53,670 bases of DNA. It comes from Clostridium sp. AF37-5. GTDB taxonomy: Bacteria > Bacillota > Clostridia > Lachnospirales > Lachnospiraceae. Positions 7,510 through 16,613 of the stretch are shown here, in pieces. Where the stretch lies: NCBI RefSeq assembly GCF_003477605.1, contig NZ_QUDR01000021.1:1-53670 (forward strand), in the 5' to 3' direction. The translations under genes were made by a program, and so were the position numbers. How positions within the stretch are numbered: position 1 is the stretch's first letter; every line of letters starts with the position of its first letter. The notes beneath the pieces are model-generated. The model was not told the DNA's origin. It ran no database searches and was given only the letters and a program-made list of their open reading frames with translations.

Positions 7510-8631
7510 TTAAAGTACAGTATCATCCATTAACACTGCACGAATTTCTTCCTCCGATACGCATCTTGCGTACGTTTCTTCTCCAAATGTCATGACATCG
7601 CCGATTCCTTTTTGGAAAACAAAGCGAAGTCTGCCATCTCTTACTTTTTTGTCCGTGTACAATTTTTTCACTAATTCTTCACGGTCAATGTACTCCGGAA
7701 TTCGAACCGGAAGTCCCACTGCCTGCTGAAGTGTAATCACCCGTTCACACTCTTTTTTTGACAGATAGCCGGATCGATATCCAAGCAAAACCTGCGCCGT
7801 CATACCAATTGACAATGCCTCACCATGCAAAAGCCGGTAATCACTCACAGTCTCAATGGCACGCCCTACCGTATGTCCGAGATTAAGAATCTCACGAAGA
7901 TTATTCTCCTTTTCATCTTTCATCACGACTTCATACTTGACCTTACAGTTATGCTCGGAAATGTATGTACAGGCTTCTTTGTCGCAGGAAAGGATATCCT
8001 GCCAGTGTTCTTCTAAATAAGTAAACAATTCATAATCCGCAAGACAAGCATGCTTAATCGTCTCCGCAAGTCCATTGATTAAATGACGTTTCGGAAGTGT
8101 CTTCCACGCATCAATATCCACATAGACTTTCTTCGGCTGATAAATCAAACCAATCAGATTCGTAGCCAAATCGGTATCCACCGCTGTCTTTCCACCAATT
8201 GAAGCATCTGCCGCAGCAAGAAGCGTCGTTGCATAATGAATCACCGGCACACCTCTGCCAAACGTTCCAGCCAAGAAACCGGCCAAATCCGTCACGACAC
8301 CACCACCGACTGCAATGACACAACAGTCACGGCGGTACCCCTTCGCCAACATGGCATCCTCAATCTCTTCTTTTGTCTTTCTTACTTTACTTTTTTCTCC
8401 CGCCGCAAACACAAATAAATCTCCCTGATATCCGGCTGCAAGGATTTTCTCTAAAACCGGTCTGCCATAAACTTCATCCACATTCGAATCCGTAATCACA
8501 GCAAACTTCTTTTTATTTCCAACAAGACCTTCTTTTATGTCCTGAATCATATCATCTATCAGTCCACAGCCAATCTGAACATCATAAGAGTCATCTACCA
8601 CTTTTTTCAGTGCAACATGAAAATTACTCAT
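7510..8631 (-). CDS. aroB: 3-dehydroquinate synthase
   Basis: The 373-residue cytoplasmic enzyme converts DAHP to 3-dehydroquinate, the second step of the shikimate pathway, using NAD+ and a divalent metal. Visible hallmarks: 'AVGGGVVTDLAGFLAGTFGRG' (NAD-binding glycine-rich segment), 'TTLLAAADASIGGKTAVD', 'KHACLADYE' and the metal-binding 'NLGHTVGRAIE' and 'LLHGEALSIGM' histidines. The length is normal. AAAGGAGAAAATGAC precedes the ATG. A promoter (8664-8692) lies directly upstream, divergent from glmS. LemA and DUF2207 follow in the same direction. Confidence 0.95.
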   Translation of the reverse strand: MSNFHVALKKVVDDSYDVQIGCGLIDDMIQDIKEGLVGNKKKFAVITDSNVDEVYGRPVLEKILAAGYQGDLFVFAAGEKSKVRKTKEEIEDAMLAKGYRRDCCVIAVGGGVVTDLAGFLAGTFGRGVPVIHYATTLLAAADASIGGKTAVDTDLATNLIGLIYQPKKVYVDIDAWKTLPKRHLINGLAETIKHACLADYELFTYLEEHWQDILSCDKEACTYISEHNCKVKYEVVMKDEKENNLREILNLGHTVGRAIETVSDYRLLHGEALSIGMTAQVLLGYRSGYLSKKECERVITLQQAVGLPVRIPEYIDREELVKKLYTDKKVRDGRLRFVFQKGIGDVMTFGEETYARCVSEEEIRAVLMDDTVL

Positions 8632-8663
8632 ATGTCATTTTCTCCTTTGCCATATTCATTTTC

Positions 8664-8692
8664 AGTATACCGTATCTTGCCTTTTAGCGCAA
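8664..8692 (-). promoter_or_regulatory. aroB promoter
   Basis: Minus strand TTGCGC (8687-8692), 17-bp spacer, TATACT (8664-8669), about 35 bp from the aroB start. Confidence 0.6.
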
Positions 8693-8710
8693 CTAATCTT
8701 ATCGCATTTC

Positions 8711-8739
8711 TTGACATTATTCACAAGAAATGATACTAT
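8711..8739 (+). promoter_or_regulatory. glmS promoter, near consensus with extended -10
   Basis: TTGACA (8711-8716), 17-bp spacer, TACTAT (8734-8739) preceded by TGA, giving an extended -10. The leader to the glmS ATG is only about 70 nt, too short for a glmS ribozyme. Confidence 0.8.
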
Positions 8740-8814
8740 TTCATAGAATAAGAAAATGATAGAAAAGGCGTCGTTTGCCTATTTCAAAAACATGCGTTAA
8801 AGGAGATATTTACT

Positions 8815-10638
8815 ATGTGCGGAATTATTGGATATGTAGGTCTTGATGATGCAAAAAAAGAACTGTTAAAAGGCTTACAGGCATTGGAATATCGTGGCTA
8901 TGACAGTGCAGGTATTGCTTACTGCCAGCCAAATGGAATAAAAACAATCAAAACGGTGGGAAAAGTATCTTGTTTAAAAGATAAAGTTGCCAAAGAGGCT
9001 GCGGATGATGTAACCACCTGCGGTATCGGCCACACCCGCTGGGCAACACATGGTGGCGTATCGGATACAAACTCCCATCCTCACACTGCCGGAAAAGTTA
9101 CTTTGATTCATAACGGAATCATTGAAAATTACAAGGAATTACAGGAAGAACTTGCTGCAAAGGGAAAAGAACCAATCTCCCAGACTGATACAGAAATCGC
9201 CGCAATGGTAATTAATGACTGTTATACCGGTGACCCGGAAGCTGCTATTCGTAAAGCCATTTCAAAACTGGTTGGTGCCTATGGTTTTTGTATTATTTTT
9301 TCCGATATCCCGGAAACCATCTATGCGGTAAGAAACGGCAGTCCTTTAGTTGCCGCTCATACAGACCGTGGCTCTATCATCGCTTCTGATATGGTTGCTT
9401 TGGTCAGCCACACAAAACATTATTTCGTATTAAAAGAAGGTCATATTGCGAAGTTGACAAAAGATGAAATCATTGTAAAAGACGAAAATGGCGAAGTGTA
9501 CGGACCTTATATCCATCACATCAGCTGGGATATGGCTTCCGCAAAAAAAGGCGGTTATGATTATTTCATGATGAAAGAAATCCACGAACAGCCGGAAGCA
9601 CTCCGCAACACCATTCGTCCTCGTATGGTAAACGGACTTCCTGATTTTTCTGCAGACGGCGTTGGTGATGAACTTTTCACTGATGTCAACCGAATTGTTA
9701 TCACTGCCTGCGGTACGGCAATGCATTCCGGACTGATGGGCAAAAACATGATTGAACGTCTCTGCCGCATTCCGGTTACCGTTGATATTGCTTCGGAGTT
9801 CCGCTATCAGAATCCGATTATTGATGAACATACCTTGCTAATCACCGTTTCACAGTCCGGCGAAACCGCAGACACACTTGCTGCTCTCCGTCTGGCAAAA
9901 GAACGTGGTGCCAAAACACTTTCTGTTGTAAATGTAAAAGGTTCTTCCATTGCCCGCGAAAGTGATTATGTACTTTATACTCATGCCGGTCCGGAAATCG
10001 CAGTTGCCAGTACAAAAGCATACAGTGTTCAGGTTGCTATTATGTACTTGATTGCTTTCCGCTTTGCATTGGTAAACGGAAAGATTTCAGAAAAAGACGC
10101 TGCTGGCTTCATGAAAACCATGATAGATACGGTTGACAAAGTGGAGGATGCCCTTACTTACGACCAGCAGACGGAGCGCATTGCCAAACGTCTGACATCC
10201 GCTACGGACATCTTTTTCCTTGGACGCGGATTGGATTACGCATTGTCCTGTGAAGGTTCGTTGAAGTTAAAAGAAATCAGCTATATTCATTCGGAGGCTT
10301 ACGCTGCCGGCGAATTGAAACACGGAACAATTTCATTGATTACGGATAATGTTCCGGTTATCGCTTTGGCAACACAGCCGGATGTTTATGCAAAAATTAT
10401 TTCTAACGTACAGGAAGTACGCTCCCGTGGTGCGAAAGTTATCCTAATTACCGGCGCTGACGCCAGTGTCGATGCCGCTTTATGTGATTATCACATTGTT
10501 TTACCGGAGACAGACCCACTGTTTGCACCATTTGTAGCTACTGTCATTTTACAGTATCTCGCTTACTATGTATCCGTTGAAAAAGGTCTTAATGTTGACC
10601 AGCCACGTAACTTAGCAAAGAGTGTTACTGTTGAATAA
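8815..10638 (+). CDS. glmS: Glucosamine-6-phosphate synthase (isomerizing)
   Basis: The 607-residue enzyme makes glucosamine-6-phosphate from fructose-6-phosphate and glutamine, the entry to amino-sugar and peptidoglycan synthesis. The N-terminal glutaminase domain begins with the processed catalytic Cys2 ('MCGIIGYVG'), with 'GHTRWATHG' and 'HNGIIENY'. Two SIS isomerase domains follow, with 'TACGTAMHSG' and 'SQSGETADTLAAL' near 295-355 and 'GRGLDYALSCEGSLKLKE' plus 'HGTISLI' near 470-510. The C-terminus 'NVDQPRNLAKSVTVE' is the conserved end. AAAGGAGATATTTACT precedes the ATG. It is a single-gene unit with its own promoter and a terminator shared with the converging DUF4867 gene. Confidence 0.97.
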   Translation: MCGIIGYVGLDDAKKELLKGLQALEYRGYDSAGIAYCQPNGIKTIKTVGKVSCLKDKVAKEAADDVTTCGIGHTRWATHGGVSDTNSHPHTAGKVTLIHNGIIENYKELQEELAAKGKEPISQTDTEIAAMVINDCYTGDPEAAIRKAISKLVGAYGFCIIFSDIPETIYAVRNGSPLVAAHTDRGSIIASDMVALVSHTKHYFVLKEGHIAKLTKDEIIVKDENGEVYGPYIHHISWDMASAKKGGYDYFMMKEIHEQPEALRNTIRPRMVNGLPDFSADGVGDELFTDVNRIVITACGTAMHSGLMGKNMIERLCRIPVTVDIASEFRYQNPIIDEHTLLITVSQSGETADTLAALRLAKERGAKTLSVVNVKGSSIARESDYVLYTHAGPEIAVASTKAYSVQVAIMYLIAFRFALVNGKISEKDAAGFMKTMIDTVDKVEDALTYDQQTERIAKRLTSATDIFFLGRGLDYALSCEGSLKLKEISYIHSEAYAAGELKHGTISLITDNVPVIALATQPDVYAKIISNVQEVRSRGAKVILITGADASVDAALCDYHIVLPETDPLFAPFVATVILQYLAYYVSVEKGLNVDQPRNLAKSVTVE

Positions 10639-10660
10639 CATTTAATAAATGAAAATACAA

Positions 10661-10716
10661 AAACCGGTGAGAACAAAAACGCTTTCGTCATGTTTCTCAC
10701 CGGTTTATTATTTTTT
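10661..10716. terminator. Bidirectional terminator, glmS / DUF4867 gene
   Basis: A stem AAACCGGTGAGA (10661-10672) pairs with its complement (10694-10706), with further pairing inward. It is flanked by A-rich sequence on the left and a T run (about 10707-10716) on the right, so it can serve both converging transcripts. Confidence 0.85.
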
Positions 10717-10733
10717 ATCTGCTAATCTTTTAT

Positions 10734-11363
10734 TTACTCGACACTGATGTTCTCGCCCTTTAAACCATTGAATGCTCCTTCAATCTTAGCATCTTCATGA
10801 GCAATGAGCCATTTGTTTCTTGCTACAAGCAATGGGTCTTCTTTTGCTCCTTCCGGTTTTACTTCCAAATCCAAGTTTGTGTCTTTTGGAAGAACAACAA
10901 CACATCGGAAGTTATTTCCATCTACACTGCAAGGTGCATAATGAAGTGTTGTCGCATAAACTTCTGCTACTGTTCCTTTTGGAAGAAGAAATGCTTCAAT
11001 TTTCGATGTATCATATGTATAATCATCTTCAATATCCTGCTCGCTTCCAATCAAAAGAATCAAGTCGGTGCAGGCAACATTTACTTCGGATGAACGATGA
11101 TACTCAACAGCATTCAATAAATGATTATTTCCGTTGCAGTAACCAATCTGAATTGGAAGTCCGCCATACAAACTATCGGTAAATGCTTTCATGACTGGCA
11201 ATTTTTCAATCTCTTTATCGGATGGGATATAAATAACCGCATCGTCGGGACACTCTGTCTTTTCCATCGCCGTCATCAACTCAGCCACGTCATACTCTCC
11301 GGTCAATATTCTTCCGTATTTGCGAAAACTTTTGTCTGTTACTTTTTGAATTTGAATACTCAT
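10734..11363 (-). CDS. DUF4867 family protein
   Basis: The 209-residue cytoplasmic protein begins 'MSIQIQKVTDKSFRKYGRIL', contains 'VIYIPSDKEIE', 'GYCNGNNHLLNAVEYHRSSE' and 'EAFLLPKGTVAEVYATTLHY', and ends without a membrane segment. This pattern fits the DUF4867 family, whose beta-rich middle resembles a cupin-like sugar or ureidoglycolate-type enzyme fold; no catalytic role is proven. AGGAGGTATTTTTTA precedes the ATG at 11363. It has a consensus promoter and is divergent from a LysR gene across about 140 bp, which suggests LysR control. The family assignment is from memory of its sequence pattern. Confidence 0.7.
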   Translation of the reverse strand: MSIQIQKVTDKSFRKYGRILTGEYDVAELMTAMEKTECPDDAVIYIPSDKEIEKLPVMKAFTDSLYGGLPIQIGYCNGNNHLLNAVEYHRSSEVNVACTDLILLIGSEQDIEDDYTYDTSKIEAFLLPKGTVAEVYATTLHYAPCSVDGNNFRCVVVLPKDTNLDLEVKPEGAKEDPLLVARNKWLIAHEDAKIEGAFNGLKGENISVE

Positions 11364-11397
11364 TAAAAAATACCTCCTAAATCGATTGTTTTTCTCA

Positions 11398-11426
11398 ATT
11401 ATAACGACTTATCGAAAGGATGTCAA
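11398..11426 (-). promoter_or_regulatory. Promoter of the DUF4867 gene
   Basis: Minus strand TTGACA (11421-11426), 17-bp spacer, TATAAT (11398-11403): a full consensus sigma-A promoter about 35 bp from the start codon. Confidence 0.85.
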
Positions 11427-11449
11427 TAAAATGACCTGCAAGATTTTTC

Positions 11450-11478
11450 TTGTCACAATATTATCTTTTTGTTATAAT
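11450..11478 (+). promoter_or_regulatory. Promoter of the LysR gene
   Basis: TTGTCA (11450-11455), 17-bp spacer, TATAAT (11473-11478). Its -35 lies 24 bp from that of the divergent DUF4867 promoter, so one bound LysR tetramer could govern both. Confidence 0.75.
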
Positions 11479-11506
11479 TATTACACTATATGGAAGGAGA
11501 TATTAT

Positions 11507-12487
11507 ATGACCACACAACAAATTCAATGTATTATAACTTTAGCCGAAGAAGGCAGTTTTTCCAAAGCAGCAAAAAAACTTTTTGTTACACAGCCTTCCA
11601 TTAGTCAGCTTATAAAAAATATGGAAACCCAGCTTGGTGCGCCGTTGTTCGACCGGTCTTCTTCTCCAATTCAGCTAACTCCTATCGGACAGGCCTACTA
11701 CGATGCAGCCAAAAAAATCTTATCGACGGAGCGCGAATTAGAAAACCGTATTTCCGATATTAACAACTTAAAAACCGGTTCTTTGACGATTGGTACTACA
11801 CCTTTTCGTGGCTCCTGTATGCTTCCAAAAAGTTTTGCCGCTTTTTCGAAGAAATTCCCGGATGTAGAATTAGATGTCATCACAGATAATGTGAAAGAAC
11901 TTCAGAATCTTCTCCTGTCCGGAGAAATTGATGTCTGCATTGAGGCAACAGACTTTGATACTGAATTATTTTACACGGAAGACCTTGCAACCGAACATTA
12001 TTATTTAGCAGTAAGCAAAGAAAATCCGTTTAATGAGACACATAAAGAACAACAACTTAAAACATCCGATATTGTTTCGGATTCTTCTGCTTTGTATAAC
12101 AATAAAGAAATTTCATTAAGCGACTGTTTGAATGAATCTTTCATTGTTCTTGACACAAAAAATAATGATCCGGATATTACTGTAGATTTGTTCCAGCATA
12201 TGAAACAGATTCCACAAATCAACCTGCGATGCTACAACATCGAAACGATGTTTCACTGGGTAAATTCTAATTTAGGAATGGGTATTATCCCGGATACGCT
12301 GATTCGTTTTGGAAACTTTGAGAATCATCCGATTTACTACAAAATCAAAGAGCCAAAGGGCTGCTTTGGCATTACGGAAAAAAAGATTGTGGTTGCCTAT
12401 AGTAAAAAACACTTTTTAACACAGACAGCCCCAATCTACATCGACTTACTGAAACAACTGATTGGTCAGGGAACTTGGAAATTCTAA
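11507..12487 (+). CDS. LysR family transcriptional regulator
   Basis: The ATG at 11507 is chosen because GGAAGGAGA precedes it and the protein then begins MTTQQIQCIITLAEEGSFSK, the standard LysR start. An earlier in-frame ATG at 11450 falls on the promoter. The 326-residue product has an N-terminal winged helix-turn-helix ('SFSKAAKKLFVTQPSISQLI', about 17-37), a linker helix, and a periplasmic-binding-like effector domain from about residue 88 ('LTIGTTPFRGSCMLPKSFAAF'). The family usually regulates a divergent gene, here the DUF4867 gene. Its stop is 2 bp from the stop of the converging SGNH gene, leaving no room for a terminator between them. Confidence 0.92.
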   Translation: MTTQQIQCIITLAEEGSFSKAAKKLFVTQPSISQLIKNMETQLGAPLFDRSSSPIQLTPIGQAYYDAAKKILSTERELENRISDINNLKTGSLTIGTTPFRGSCMLPKSFAAFSKKFPDVELDVITDNVKELQNLLLSGEIDVCIEATDFDTELFYTEDLATEHYYLAVSKENPFNETHKEQQLKTSDIVSDSSALYNNKEISLSDCLNESFIVLDTKNNDPDITVDLFQHMKQIPQINLRCYNIETMFHWVNSNLGMGIIPDTLIRFGNFENHPIYYKIKEPKGCFGITEKKIVVAYSKKHFLTQTAPIYIDLLKQLIGQGTWKF

Positions 12488-12489
12488 TA

Positions 12490-13479
12490 CTAACATCCAA
12501 TCATCAGCCGCAGGTGAAATTGTGAGTAATCCCAATTTGCCGGCGGCTTTCCTTTTCCTGCATAAATAACAAGATGATACGTTTCTTCGCTACCATCTCC
12601 CCCTACGTAATGACATACGGGATTTCCCCAAGCCATACTCGCATAAGCATCCGCTCCACACACTTTCTGACCGTCCAGCATAAATACCAAGCCCGCCTCA
12701 TTTTTGATACTGTCCTGCCAAAACTCCATAAGCATCATTTTCATGGTAATTTCAGTATCCAATATTACATCACCCGGTTTGGTATCAACCATTTTTTCAG
12801 ACAAATCCATAATATAGGAATTTCGGAATGCTCCTAAAAATGCGGGGGGTTCCGGATAATAATCTTCCATCACATTTTCTTTTTGTTCTTTCTCCTGAAA
12901 TAAATTTAGCAGCTCAGAAGTAATTATCTCATGTCCAAGTGGTGTCGGATGCACATAATCCAAACCATATTCTTCCCAGGTCAATTCCCCTTTTTGAATC
13001 TTGTCCGTAATAGTTTTCCCAATATCAACAACCGGTAAATGATAATGAGAAGCCACTCTTTCCATTGCTCCCCTTGTACAATGACCCTGGTCATTGCAAA
13101 ACAAAAGAATAACTACATGCGCACCTGCCTGAATTAACTGGCTGCAAATGCCTTCCGTAGACTCCCATAAATAACGGTCTCCGGTATCATTCATCGCATA
13201 ATCCAAAAAAACAAGGTCCGGTTTTTCCTCAATTAATTCCTTAACCTTATATAAACCATTTGAAGACATTGTCCCGGACTGTCCATAGCGAAGAACCGAA
13301 ACTTTTCGCCCATTACTAAGCCTCTCTTCAATTTTTTGTTCAAAGAGAGAAACAAAACAAAGTTCTCTTTTTACCCGCTCTCCCTTTGATAAAGAGCCTC
13401 CTAAAAATGCTACCTTAAGTTCTTTTCCTTTTTTTTTTTGTAACACATCACTTATGTAATTTACAGCGTCCATGTACAT
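12490..13479 (-). CDS. SGNH/GDSL-type hydrolase
   Basis: The start at 13479 (MYMDAVNYISD) is chosen because GAGAGGAA lies 5-6 nt upstream; a longer frame to 13518 runs back into the glucanase gene. The 329-residue product has no signal peptide. It has 'VAFLGGSLSKGE' (block I nucleophile Ser, GGS rather than GDS), 'FLDYAMNDTGD' (block III Asn) and 'DYVHPTPLGHEI' (block V Asp and His), the SGNH esterase set. A beta-rich C-terminal part (about 215-329) follows. The likely role is removing or adding acetyl groups on a polysaccharide, given the neighbouring deacetylase, glucanase and glycosyltransferase. It is the last gene of that four-gene unit. Confidence 0.82.
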   Translation of the reverse strand: MYMDAVNYISDVLQKKKGKELKVAFLGGSLSKGERVKRELCFVSLFEQKIEERLSNGRKVSVLRYGQSGTMSSNGLYKVKELIEEKPDLVFLDYAMNDTGDRYLWESTEGICSQLIQAGAHVVILLFCNDQGHCTRGAMERVASHYHLPVVDIGKTITDKIQKGELTWEEYGLDYVHPTPLGHEIITSELLNLFQEKEQKENVMEDYYPEPPAFLGAFRNSYIMDLSEKMVDTKPGDVILDTEITMKMMLMEFWQDSIKNEAGLVFMLDGQKVCGADAYASMAWGNPVCHYVGGDGSEETYHLVIYAGKGKPPANWDYSQFHLRLMIGC

Positions 13480-13490
13480 GAATTCCTCTC

Positions 13491-14462
13491 TTATTTTTTC
13501 CACCATTTTGCAATCCACTTACCGGATTTTGATAAGTTTTTATAGCTTATCTTATCTGTTTTTCCGCATTTCGATTGAATGAGTGCGGAAGTTTCATTCT
13601 TATTTGAAATGTTCCATGCAATATGTCCAATTTTATATTTTTTAAGAAGTTTCATCCATTTTGACGCACTTTTTTTGTCGATTCCACCATTTCCCGAAGC
13701 ATCACAAATGCTAAACTCCGATACTAACATAGGAAGCCCCGACTGATAAGCACTTTTACATTTATTACGCAAAAAATCCGTATGCGTTGCCGCATAAAAA
13801 TGAAGCGAATACACAATGTTTTTCTCTTTCAGCGGACTCTTTGCCACCACATCAACATCCTGCGACCACGTTGGAGTTCCCACAATAATGATATTTTTCT
13901 TGTCATATTTTCTTATTTTTTTAATTGCTTTTTTTGCATAAGGCTTAATATCCTTTGCCCAGGTTACATTTCCGTTTGGCTCATTACATATCTCGTATAA
14001 TATATTATTTTGCTTACCATATTTTTTTGCATACCGGGTAAAAAACTGAAAGGCCCGTTTCTGACTAGTCTTAGGATTTCCGTCACTTAATATATGCCAA
14101 TCAAGGACAACATACATGCCTAGTTCCGTGGCATATCGAATTCCCTCATCCACTTTCTGATATAAAGATTTCGAATAGCCAGCCCCTTTATCACTATATA
14201 AAGCGAGACGAATCGTGTTCACTCCCATCTTTTTAAAACTCTGAAAGCAGCTCTTATTTACATACTGAGGAAACCACGCAATACCATGCGTGCTAACCCC
14301 TTTTAACTGAACTTTTTTCCCATCTTTATTAACAATGTTGGTTCCAGACACCTTTAGCTGTCCCCATTTTTGAACCGGCGTCGCTGCTTTTGTATTTGCA
14401 CTCATAAAAAGGAAAACAAAACAAATACCAAAAGTAAGAAGCCATAACGGCCTTTTTTTCAT
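13491..14462 (-). CDS. Secreted GH5 endoglucanase-like glycosidase
   Basis: The 323-residue protein has a signal peptide (about 1-27, ending ANTKAA) and a single TIM-barrel domain. GH5 subfamily 2 marks: 'QLKGVSTHGIAWFPQYVN', 'NTIRLALYSDKGAGY', 'VVLDWHILSDGNP', 'LYEICNEPNG' with the acid/base Glu161, 'HFYAATH' and 'MLVSEFS' with the nucleophile Glu249, then 'IAWNISNKNE'. It should cut beta-1,4-glucan or a related glucan outside the cell. It carries no carbohydrate-binding module or dockerin, so it may be an envelope glycan-trimming enzyme rather than a plant-fibre cellulase, as the small BcsZ-type enzymes are. It lies 13 bp after the deacetylase gene. Confidence 0.88.
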   Translation of the reverse strand: MKKRPLWLLTFGICFVFLFMSANTKAATPVQKWGQLKVSGTNIVNKDGKKVQLKGVSTHGIAWFPQYVNKSCFQSFKKMGVNTIRLALYSDKGAGYSKSLYQKVDEGIRYATELGMYVVLDWHILSDGNPKTSQKRAFQFFTRYAKKYGKQNNILYEICNEPNGNVTWAKDIKPYAKKAIKKIRKYDKKNIIIVGTPTWSQDVDVVAKSPLKEKNIVYSLHFYAATHTDFLRNKCKSAYQSGLPMLVSEFSICDASGNGGIDKKSASKWMKLLKKYKIGHIAWNISNKNETSALIQSKCGKTDKISYKNLSKSGKWIAKWWKK

Positions 14463-14475
14463 ACAATCTCCTCCA

Positions 14476-15309
14476 TTACTCCATCACAAATTCATCTTCA
14501 ATTTTATAACATGTTCCATCGATTTCAACCCATACCGGCATCTTAGATGGATTGTAAATACGTTTACCATCTGCGGAAAATACAAGATTTTCATACGCAT
14601 TTACGTAATCATAAATTTCGCCGTTTGTCGCATACCAGACATCATCCTGTTTTGCTACTTTCTCCATAAAACGGTCCATGCGCTCCCAGTTGTTATTTCT
14701 CTCAAATTCAAACGTATGTCCCCACACATAGAACAAAAGTGGTCTTTCTACGTTTTGTTTCGAAACAAACTCGTCTGCCAAATCAAACAAAGCTTCATCA
14801 TCATGATGACATGTCGGATTCCAAGCAAGCCAATTCTCTGGCAAGTCAAAATTTTCTGTACTCTCAACCGTACGGCAGTAAGTAATTCCGCATTGTTTTA
14901 AAACATCAATTAAAGTATCGTCGTACCATCCATACGGATACGCCATCCCCCGTATGATTTTTCCATACAAACTTTCTAGAGATTTGCGGCACAAAATCGT
15001 GTCTTCCGCCATTTCAAGCGGAGTTAATGAGGTCATATATTTATGCTCATTACCATGGTTTGCCACTTCTACAAGCGGATGTTCATACATTTCTTTGGCT
15101 TTCTTTTTCGTAACCAAACGATAAGTTTCCCCCTCCGGATAAGTCGTTCCCTCTTTTGCAAACCATCCGGGAATCAAGTTAAAAGTAGCCTTCATCTGAT
15201 ACTTTTCAAGTAGCTCAATCAAATCTGCATCTTCTTCCATGCAGTCATCATAACTAAGTGTCACTGATTTTTTCTTTCCCTCCGGGAAACGCATAAATCT
15301 CTTATTCAT
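14476..15309 (-). CDS. Polysaccharide deacetylase, NodB-like
   Basis: The ATG at 15309 is chosen over the TTG two codons earlier because AGGAG lies about 8 nt before it. The 277-residue product has the CE4 motifs: 'VTLSYDDCMEED' with Asp21/Asp22, 'EVANHGNEHKYM' with the metal-binding His85 and His89, 'RGMAYPYGWYDD' (motif 3), and 'LLFYVWGHTFEFE' carrying the late catalytic His. There is no signal peptide, so it acts in the cytoplasm or is unusual in location. It starts inside the end of the glycosyltransferase gene (8-bp overlap). It probably deacetylates the glycan or a precursor made by this unit. Confidence 0.87.
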   Translation of the reverse strand: MNKRFMRFPEGKKKSVTLSYDDCMEEDADLIELLEKYQMKATFNLIPGWFAKEGTTYPEGETYRLVTKKKAKEMYEHPLVEVANHGNEHKYMTSLTPLEMAEDTILCRKSLESLYGKIIRGMAYPYGWYDDTLIDVLKQCGITYCRTVESTENFDLPENWLAWNPTCHHDDEALFDLADEFVSKQNVERPLLFYVWGHTFEFERNNNWERMDRFMEKVAKQDDVWYATNGEIYDYVNAYENLVFSADGKRIYNPSKMPVWVEIDGTCYKIEDEFVME

Positions 15310-16591
15310 CAACAATCTCTCCTCTCATACGGCGTGCTGCCGCTAAAAAAACTCCTTGATTCATGTAAATAAACAACCATTTGGAATAACCGTAATTTTT
15401 GCATATTTCTATATCATTTTCATCCACGACGCAATTTCGTTCAGAATCAATTAAAATTTCCTTTCCATCCGGCATCTTCTCACTATAAAAAATATAGTCA
15501 CAAAATCGAAATACAATCTCTGCCTTTGTCTGCTCTTCTTCCCTCAAATCCGGACAAACCGAAGCAATAAAATTGCGAAGATAATAAGCATCTTCTTCCT
15601 GATTGTTTTCTTCTATTGCAAAACTTTTCCTGCCCTGCAGAGTCTGTATAAGCTTATTATCATTGGCATCATTTTTCATGATTTTGTACGAATCCGCCTT
15701 TCCACGCACGCCAGCCAGTGCATCATAAAACGCATAGGAAATTGTCTGTCGGACATTATGTTCTTCACGAAACATACTCTCATACATCGCATCAAACACT
15801 GCCCCCAGCACTTTAACACTCATTGCCTCCATCTGCGCCTCCGGCGTAAACCGCATAAAGAAATTGGTCCGGTTTCTCCACATATAATAATTGATAAAGG
15901 TATTTTCCTTCTTTGTATTCGCCCCCATTTGATGTAGCGCTTTTGCCTCTGCCAACGTAACAACACGGTATCCTGCCAATTTTATACGATATCCCCATTC
16001 CATATCATCCCAGTATATAAAATTATCTTCCGGCATAATCCCGACACCTTTTTGTTTCACTGTATCTGCCCGTACCATAACGGCACAGGTTGCCACCGTG
16101 TCACATTCAATCACATCAGGCAAACTGCCATCTTCCGGCATGTCCGCTCCAATCGTTTTTGCCGTGCAGTTGTCAAAATCAATGAGCAGTCCACTCTGCT
16201 GAATATAATCCGGCATCTGTGTGTGGTAAACACGGCATCCTGCCATACCGGTATCTGTATGCTCTTCCATGTAATGATATAAAACAGAAAGTGCATTTTC
16301 GTCCACGGCTGCATCATCATCTAAGCACATAAAATAAGAATACCCTTTATCCCTGACGATTCGTAATCCGGTATTAAATCCACCGGAGCCACCAAGGTTT
16401 TCTTTATTTTCAATTACGGTAATCCGGTTTCCATATGCCTTTTTTAATGCCTCTGCACTTCCATCAGACGATGCATTATCCACAACATAAATATCAAAAT
16501 TCTTCTCTTTGCTTTCTAAAACACTCTGTACGCATTGCAGTACAAAGTCCTTTTTGTTGTAGTTACAAATTACAACACCTATTGGATTCAT
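15302..16591 (-). CDS. Family 2 glycosyltransferase
   Basis: The 429-residue protein has a GT-A fold: 'VVICNYNKKDFVLQCVQSVL' at the start, 'YVVDNASSDGSAEAL', 'NKENLGGSGGFNTGL', the nucleotide-sugar motif 'YFMCLDDDAAVDENAL' (DDD, about 93-95) and 'NFIYWDDMEWGYRI' (catalytic acid region). This layout resembles rhamnosyl- and galactofuranosyl-transferases. No membrane span is seen. The C-terminal 200 residues are not recognised and may hold an acceptor domain. It is the first gene of the unit with deacetylase, GH5 and SGNH genes, consistent with building and trimming one surface polysaccharide. Confidence 0.85.
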   Translation of the reverse strand: MNPIGVVICNYNKKDFVLQCVQSVLESKEKNFDIYVVDNASSDGSAEALKKAYGNRITVIENKENLGGSGGFNTGLRIVRDKGYSYFMCLDDDAAVDENALSVLYHYMEEHTDTGMAGCRVYHTQMPDYIQQSGLLIDFDNCTAKTIGADMPEDGSLPDVIECDTVATCAVMVRADTVKQKGVGIMPEDNFIYWDDMEWGYRIKLAGYRVVTLAEAKALHQMGANTKKENTFINYYMWRNRTNFFMRFTPEAQMEAMSVKVLGAVFDAMYESMFREEHNVRQTISYAFYDALAGVRGKADSYKIMKNDANDNKLIQTLQGRKSFAIEENNQEEDAYYLRNFIASVCPDLREEEQTKAEIVFRFCDYIFYSEKMPDGKEILIDSERNCVVDENDIEICKNYGYSKWLFIYMNQGVFLAAARRMRGEIVDE

Positions 16592-16613
16592 CTTTTCACC
16601 CCCAGTCCTATTT

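Noticed and set aside
9430..9831. 133-codon frame on the minus strand within glmS
   Set aside because: It is a shadow of the conserved glmS frame with no ribosome site or recognisable protein.
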